NCBI GenBank assembly: GCA_021779415.1 | Contig: JAJYAS010000090.1 | Coordinates: 1-9,486 of the forward strand | Direction of reading: 5' to 3' | Origin: Bacillota bacterium | GTDB lineage: Bacteria; Bacillota_B; Desulfitobacteriia; Desulfitobacteriales; Desulfitobacteriaceae | Length of the DNA: 9,486 nucleotides | Shown: in pieces, positions 5,689 through 9,486 of the stretch | How the letters are laid out: each line of letters begins with the position of its first letter | Position numbering within the stretch: the first letter of the stretch is position 1 | Program-made: the position numbers and the translations under genes | The notes under the pieces: generated by a model | The model's database searches: none | Told to the model about the DNA's origin: nothing | Seen by the model: the letters and a program-made list of their open reading frames with translations, nothing else

Positions 5689-6627
5689 TTATTTCCCTTT
5701 CGAGCGATCCAGCAGGACCGCCAACAGAATGACCCCACCTTTGACGACTTGTTGGTAAAAGGATGAAACGTTCATAAGATTCAAGCCATTATCTAGAATT
5801 CCAATGATCATGGCTCCAACTAAGGTTCCTGCAATCCACCCTTTACCTCCTGAAAGACTCGTTCCTCCCAATACTACGGCCGCAATCGCATCGAGTTCAT
5901 AGGAGGCCCCTGCAGTTGGTTGCGCCGAATTCAAGCGCGAAGTCAAAATAACCCCGCTCAGAGAAGCCATAAAACCACTAATACTATAAACAAGGACCTT
6001 GACTCGGCTCGTATTGATTCCGGAAAGTCGGGTCGCTTCTTCGTTTCCGCCTAGGGCAAAAACGTGACGACCAAAGGTTGTAAACTTCAAAATGACATAG
6101 AGGGCCCCAAAGGCTACCAGCATCCAAATCACAGGCATCGGGACTTGGAAGAGATACCCCCGTCCAATCAAGCCAAAAGCGTCAGGAAGTCCGGTAATTG
6201 GTTTCCCATCCGTGTAAACCAAGGTTACCCCGCGAAATATCGTCATGGTTGCTAGAGTGGCAATAAACGGTGCGACTTTTCCTCGAGCAATAACGACTCC
6301 GTTCACGGTTCCCATCAAAGTCCCAGACAACACGCCTACCCCGATCGCGAGCCAGGAGTTCATCCCTGTGGCCATCATCCCTGCAGCAAAAGCACTCGAA
6401 AGGGCGATAATTGAACCGACAGACAGGTCAATCCCTCCCGTCAGAATGACAAACGTCATCCCAAAGGCAATCAAGGCATTAATTGAAACCTGACGGAGGA
6501 CGTTAAAAATATTGCCCACGGTCAGAAAGTCTGAATTGATAATCGATAAGATGACGACGATAAGAATCAAACCCACTAGGGGGCCCATCCGCTGCAAAAT
6601 CCCACTTTTTCCCCGCACTTTACCCAT
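5689..6627 (-). CDS. rbsC: Ribose ABC transporter permease RbsC
   Basis: A 312-residue inner-membrane permease that forms the ribose channel with RbsA. Start ATG 6627 is chosen because AGGAGG lies 8 nt upstream; the open frame extends to a TTG at 6651, but that has no SD. About nine or ten hydrophobic segments are visible (near 15-31, 49-63, 70-86, 92-112, 119-138, 163-182, 210-230, 246-256, 264-280, 295-306). Family motifs present are LTGGIDLSVGS (62-72), the cytoplasmic GGNEEATRLSGIN (193-205) expected to contact the ATPase, and VLGGTSLSGGKG (252-263). The length is usual for the family. It overlaps the end of rbsA by 8 nt, which implies coupled translation and equal amounts of the two. Confidence 0.95.
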   Translation of the reverse strand: MGKVRGKSGILQRMGPLVGLILIVVILSIINSDFLTVGNIFNVLRQVSINALIAFGMTFVILTGGIDLSVGSIIALSSAFAAGMMATGMNSWLAIGVGVLSGTLMGTVNGVVIARGKVAPFIATLATMTIFRGVTLVYTDGKPITGLPDAFGLIGRGYLFQVPMPVIWMLVAFGALYVILKFTTFGRHVFALGGNEEATRLSGINTSRVKVLVYSISGFMASLSGVILTSRLNSAQPTAGASYELDAIAAVVLGGTSLSGGKGWIAGTLVGAMIIGILDNGLNLMNVSSFYQQVVKGGVILLAVLLDRSKGK

Positions 6628-8116
6628 GGCTTTTCCCTCCTGTAGCAGCAATCATAATTGTTTCCTGTGTTGCGTTCTCGCGCGAGAATTCCCCGGTGAT
6701 TCGTCCTTCATGCATGACCAAGACTCGATCGCTCATTCCGAGGACCTCCGGAAGTTCTGAGGAAATCATGACGATGGCAACCCCCTTTTGAACGAGTTGA
6801 TTCATTAAGTCGTAGATTTCCCGTTTCGCCCCTATATCCACACCCCGTGTCGGTTCATCTAGGATTAAAACGTTTGGTTGAGTCCCCAGCCACTTCCCAA
6901 TCACAACTTTCTGCTGATTCCCTCCGCTTAAAGAACTCACCCATTGTCCGGAATCATGGACTTTGACTTTCAGCTTCTGAATACTATCGTCCACAAAATC
7001 CTCTTCCATCCGATGGCTAATAAATCCAAAGCGCGACAGTGAACGCAAATTAGACAATGCTAAGTTCTCCCGAACCGAGAGATCGGGGACAAGACCTTCC
7101 CCTTTCCTATCCTCCGTAATCAACGCCATACCAACTCTAATAGCATCCGCAGGATTCTTGATCGTCACAGGTTGGCCATTCACGAAGATCTTCCCTTGAT
7201 ACTTCCCCACGCCAAACAGAGCTTTAGCCAATTCTGACCGACCTGCTCCCATCAAACCTGAAATTCCTAGGATTTCTCCAGCCCGCACATTCAAGTTGAT
7301 ATTATAGAGTTTTCCTTCTTGAGATAGAGCTTCCACACGAAGACGCTCTTCCCCAATTTCCGTTTCTACCTTAGGGAACCGTTCTTTGATCTCCCGCCCA
7401 ACCATCATCTGCACTAATTCATCCATTGTTGTGACGTTCGTATCCCGAGTGCCTATATAGCGTCCATCCCGCAGCACCGTGATCCGATCACTGATTTGGA
7501 AGATTTCCTCCATACGATGTGAAATGTAGATCATTCCCACCCCTTGAGTTTTCAAGGTCTCAATGAGTTGGAAGAGTTTCTCGATTTCTCGTTTGGTCAA
7601 AGCCGCTGTGGGCTCGTCGAGAACCAAAATCTTTGCATGCATGGAAAGCGCTTTAGCAATTTCCACCATTTGCTGCTGTCCGACGGAAAGTTCCCCCACT
7701 CGACGATCTGGGTTTAAATCCATTCCGAGTTGCTGTAAATAGTTCTTCGCTTCTGAGCGCATTTTGGCCCAGTTAACAAATCCCGTCCGGCCCCATTTAA
7801 ATTCCCGTCCTAAAAACATATTTTCCAGAATGGATAGATCGGGGATCATGTTAAGTTCCTGATGGATGATCGCCACTCCCAAAGCTTGAGCAGTTTTAGG
7901 TGAAGAAGCCACAGACTCAGTTCCGCGAATCCGTATAGAGCCAGCATCCTTACTATATATTCCAGAAAGGATTTTCATTAAGGTTGATTTACCCGCTCCA
8001 TTCTCTCCCATCAAGGCATGGACTTCCCCTTGGCAAAGCGAAAATTGAACGTCTTCTAACACCTTTACTCCACTGAAACTCTTGTTGATGCCCTCCATCG
8101 TCAAGAGATCCGCCAT
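6620..8116 (-). CDS. rbsA: Ribose import ATP-binding protein RbsA (two ABC domains)
   Basis: A 498-residue cytoplasmic ATPase that energises ribose uptake, with two nucleotide-binding domains in tandem as usual for this sugar family. Domain 1 has Walker A GENGAGKST (37-45), signature LSVGQQQ (143-149), Walker B ILVLDEP (163-169) and switch His200. Domain 2 has the expected degenerate Walker A GLMGAGRSE (287-295), signature LSGGNQQ (396-402) and Walker B VLILDEP (416-422), but a Ser-Ser-Glu in place of the switch His. Domain 1 is therefore the likely catalytic site, as is typical of RbsA-type proteins. ATG 8116 has AAGGAGG 9 nt upstream. The gap to rbsD is 23 nt, and the 3' end overlaps rbsC by 8 nt. 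Confidence 0.96.
   Translation of the reverse strand: MADLLTMEGINKSFSGVKVLEDVQFSLCQGEVHALMGENGAGKSTLMKILSGIYSKDAGSIRIRGTESVASSPKTAQALGVAIIHQELNMIPDLSILENMFLGREFKWGRTGFVNWAKMRSEAKNYLQQLGMDLNPDRRVGELSVGQQQMVEIAKALSMHAKILVLDEPTAALTKREIEKLFQLIETLKTQGVGMIYISHRMEEIFQISDRITVLRDGRYIGTRDTNVTTMDELVQMMVGREIKERFPKVETEIGEERLRVEALSQEGKLYNINLNVRAGEILGISGLMGAGRSELAKALFGVGKYQGKIFVNGQPVTIKNPADAIRVGMALITEDRKGEGLVPDLSVRENLALSNLRSLSRFGFISHRMEEDFVDDSIQKLKVKVHDSGQWVSSLSGGNQQKVVIGKWLGTQPNVLILDEPTRGVDIGAKREIYDLMNQLVQKGVAIVMISSELPEVLGMSDRVLVMHEGRITGEFSRENATQETIMIAATGGKSHG
6636..6641 (-). promoter_or_regulatory. Shine-Dalgarno deciding the rbsC start
   Basis: AGGAGG on the minus strand lies 8 nt before ATG 6627, inside the 3' end of rbsA. 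It sets the rbsC start and excludes the longer frame that begins at TTG 6651. Confidence 0.8.
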
Positions 8117-8139
8117 ACCTAAATCCCTCCTTTGAATTT

Positions 8140-8535
8140 CTAGAAGATTACGCCCGCCTCTAGGACGACATTCGCATACGGAGTAAATTCACCCGTGCGG
8201 ATCACTGCCTTAGCCTGATGAGTTAAGGCTTTCAACTCTTCGTGCGTGATGACTTTGATCGGAACACCAGGTAGAAGCGCAATCAGCTCTTCCTGTTTGG
8301 TAGCGCTTGCAGATTCCATTTCTTGGGCCAAATAAGCCTTTTCCACGCACATTTCCTGAAGGACTGTCTCGACGGTCTCAACGAATGACGGAACTCCTTT
8401 TTTTAAAGCCAAATCAATCCTTTTGACATGAGGAGGAATCGGCAAACCTGCATCAGCAATTATGATTATATCCATATGCCCGAGCTCGCTAATCACTCGG
8501 GAAATTTCACTGTTTAAGATTCCGATCTTCTTCAA
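8140..8535 (-). CDS. rbsD: D-ribose pyranase RbsD
   Basis: A 131-residue cytoplasmic enzyme that speeds interconversion of beta-pyranose and beta-furanose ribose, supplying the furanose form to RbsK. The length equals that of the Bacillus protein. Catalytic and ligand residues of the family are in place: His20 in ELGHMD, Asp28 in ADAG, His98, and Tyr120 with Asn122 in the C-terminal TGEFTPYANVVL motif. The start is TTG 8535, which overlaps the rbsK stop as TTGA. Its SD lies within rbsK. Confidence 0.95.
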   Translation of the reverse strand: MKKIGILNSEISRVISELGHMDIIIIADAGLPIPPHVKRIDLALKKGVPSFVETVETVLQEMCVEKAYLAQEMESASATKQEELIALLPGVPIKVITHEELKALTHQAKAVIRTGEFTPYANVVLEAGVIF

Positions 8536-9458
8536 TCTTCATCCCTCCCAAAATGCTCTTCTACTTCGGCCAACGTGGGCATCCCGCCCTGAGCTCCAAA
8601 TTTTGTAACGGCAAGAGCCGAAACCTGAACAGCAAATTCCGTTGCTTCCAGAATGGATTTCTTCTGAGCTAGAGCAAAAGCTAGGCCAGCATTAAAAGCG
8701 TCTCCCGCTCCCGTAGTATCTACCACAGGGACCTTATGTCCCAAAACTTTAACCAAGCTACCGCCTTTTTCCCTAAAAGCAACCCCTTCAGCTCCCAGAG
8801 TCGTGACACAACAGGAGACTCCGACCTCCAATAAGCGTTCAATTCCTTTGGCGATCGTAGACTCTTCTGACATACCGGTAAGCAAAGCAAGTTCAGAACG
8901 ATTGGGGGTTAAGTAATCCACCTTGCTAAGTAGCTCCTGTGAAAGGCTTTGGGCTGGGGCCGGATTGAGCATCACGGTCTTCCCATGCTTACGAGCCAGC
9001 TTGACCGCATACTCCACGGTCATCAGCGGAATTTCTAATTGTAGGAGCACAAGATCCGCTTCGGCTAGTGTCTCCTCACAGCGGTCTAAATCCTCAGGTA
9101 AACACTGGGCGTTCGCTCCCGGAACCACCACTATGCTGTTATCTCCTTCAGCCAGGAGAATCGAGGCAACGCCTGTGGCTTCTGAAGTAAGCACCTTTAC
9201 GTTAGAGATGTTCACACCATCCTTTTGCAAGGCCCGTTTGAGTTCTTCTCCAAAAGCATCTGACCCAACCGCTCCAATCATTGTGGTCTCAGCACCTAAA
9301 CGGGCTAAGCCCACCGCCTGGTTTGCACCTTTGCCACCGGGAATAAAATGAATTTCTTCTCCCATCACCGTTTCCCCACGTTTAGGAGCACGCGCAGCTT
9401 TGACGACCAAATCCATATTCAAACTACCAATGACGACAATCTTAGGCCGCAAGTCCAT
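8532..9458 (-). CDS. rbsK: Ribokinase RbsK (PfkB family)
   Basis: A 308-residue cytoplasmic kinase that converts D-ribose and ATP to ribose 5-phosphate, the step that traps imported ribose. Sugar-binding GSLNMD (11-16) is near the start, followed by PfkB signature 1 with GGKGANQA (41-48), Asn186-x2-Glu189 for metal and phosphate, and signature 2 DTTGAGDAFNAG (247-258) with catalytic base Asp253. The length is usual for the family. ATG 9458 has AAGGAGG upstream and immediately follows the stop of a probable rbsR (TAA-ATG). The 3' end overlaps rbsD by 4 nt. Confidence 0.96.
   Translation of the reverse strand: MDLRPKIVVIGSLNMDLVVKAARAPKRGETVMGEEIHFIPGGKGANQAVGLARLGAETTMIGAVGSDAFGEELKRALQKDGVNISNVKVLTSEATGVASILLAEGDNSIVVVPGANAQCLPEDLDRCEETLAEADLVLLQLEIPLMTVEYAVKLARKHGKTVMLNPAPAQSLSQELLSKVDYLTPNRSELALLTGMSEESTIAKGIERLLEVGVSCCVTTLGAEGVAFREKGGSLVKVLGHKVPVVDTTGAGDAFNAGLAFALAQKKSILEATEFAVQVSALAVTKFGAQGGMPTLAEVEEHFGRDED
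8543..8549 (-). promoter_or_regulatory. Shine-Dalgarno supporting the TTG start of rbsD
   Basis: GGGAGGG on the minus strand lies 7 nt before TTG 8535-8533 and inside the last codons of rbsK. A nearby ATG (8542-8540) is out of frame with rbsD. Confidence 0.65.
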
Positions 9459-9486
9459 TTAGGCCCCCTCCTTTTGGGTTGATTTT
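9459..9486 (-). CDS. rbsR: Probable C-terminal end of the ribose operon repressor RbsR (partial)
   Basis: A frame entering from the right edge encodes KSTQKEGA and stops at TAA 9461-9459, directly against the rbsK ATG. LacI-family repressors commonly end in a short strand of the form VRxST plus a few residues, so KST fits. In Bacillus the first gene of this operon is rbsR. The rbsK SD lies inside this frame. The call rests on eight residues and operon order, and the operon promoter would lie beyond the window. Confidence 0.4.

Noticed and set aside
6628..6651. Longer rbsC start at TTG 6651
   Set aside because: It lacks an SD and adds eight residues not expected in the family; ATG 6627 has a clear AGGAGG.
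8923..9351. 142-residue plus-strand frame opposite rbsK
   Set aside because: It lies entirely within rbsK, has no SD and a biased Ser/Ala/Pro composition typical of an antisense shadow.
1..9486. Insertion sequences, CRISPR arrays, tRNA or rRNA genes
   Set aside because: No transposase frame, terminal inverted repeats, regularly spaced repeats or RNA gene signatures were visible.

Overview
The window looks like chromosomal DNA of a low-to-mid-GC, Gram-positive anaerobe. The clues are strong purine-rich Shine-Dalgarno (SD) sequences (AGGAGG), several TTG starts backed by good SDs, a lipoprotein ribose-binding protein, a ribose operon in the Bacillus-like order (R)KDACB, a sigma-54 activator and a molybdopterin enzyme. 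A clostridial sulfate- or organohalide-respirer of the Desulfosporosinus/Desulfitobacterium type would fit. That placement is inferred from style and gene content and was not tested by any search.

Layout. (1) Positions 1-1378, plus strand: an NtrC-type sigma-54-dependent response regulator. It is preceded by what may be the last codons of an upstream gene, plausibly its sensor kinase. (2) Positions 1379-1500: a convergent intergenic gap with a perfect 17-bp hairpin that can end transcription from both sides. (3) Positions 1501-4403, minus strand: a two-gene operon. An HxlR-type regulator with a C-terminal SCP2-like domain is followed, 14 nt later, by a 744-residue cytoplasmic molybdopterin oxidoreductase. 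The operon has a near-perfect sigma-A promoter (TTGACA-17-TATACT), with repeated TAGTAT elements over and just after the -10. (4) Positions 4488-4527: an imperfect hairpin between this operon and the ribose operon. It is a likely terminator for the latter and may belong to a dispersed repeat family. (5) Positions 4552-9458, minus strand: ribose operon rbsK-rbsD-rbsA-rbsC-rbsB. The last codons of a probable rbsR lie at the right-hand edge (9459-9486).

How the genes work together. RbsB captures ribose outside the membrane. RbsC and RbsA import it using ATP. RbsD interconverts the pyranose and furanose forms, and RbsK phosphorylates ribose for the pentose-phosphate pathway. Junctions from rbsK to rbsC are overlapping or tight. 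Only rbsC-rbsB has a long gap (201 nt); it holds two hairpins and a 35-codon reading frame whose stop overlaps the rbsB start.

Most interesting points: the molybdoenzyme shows no Cys, Sec or Ser at the usual metal-ligand position, so it is unlikely to be a formate dehydrogenase, and it is paired only with an HxlR-SCP2 regulator. Next are the structured rbsC-rbsB gap with its candidate small gene, and the repeat-rich operator-like region. No mobile element, CRISPR array, tRNA or rRNA was seen.
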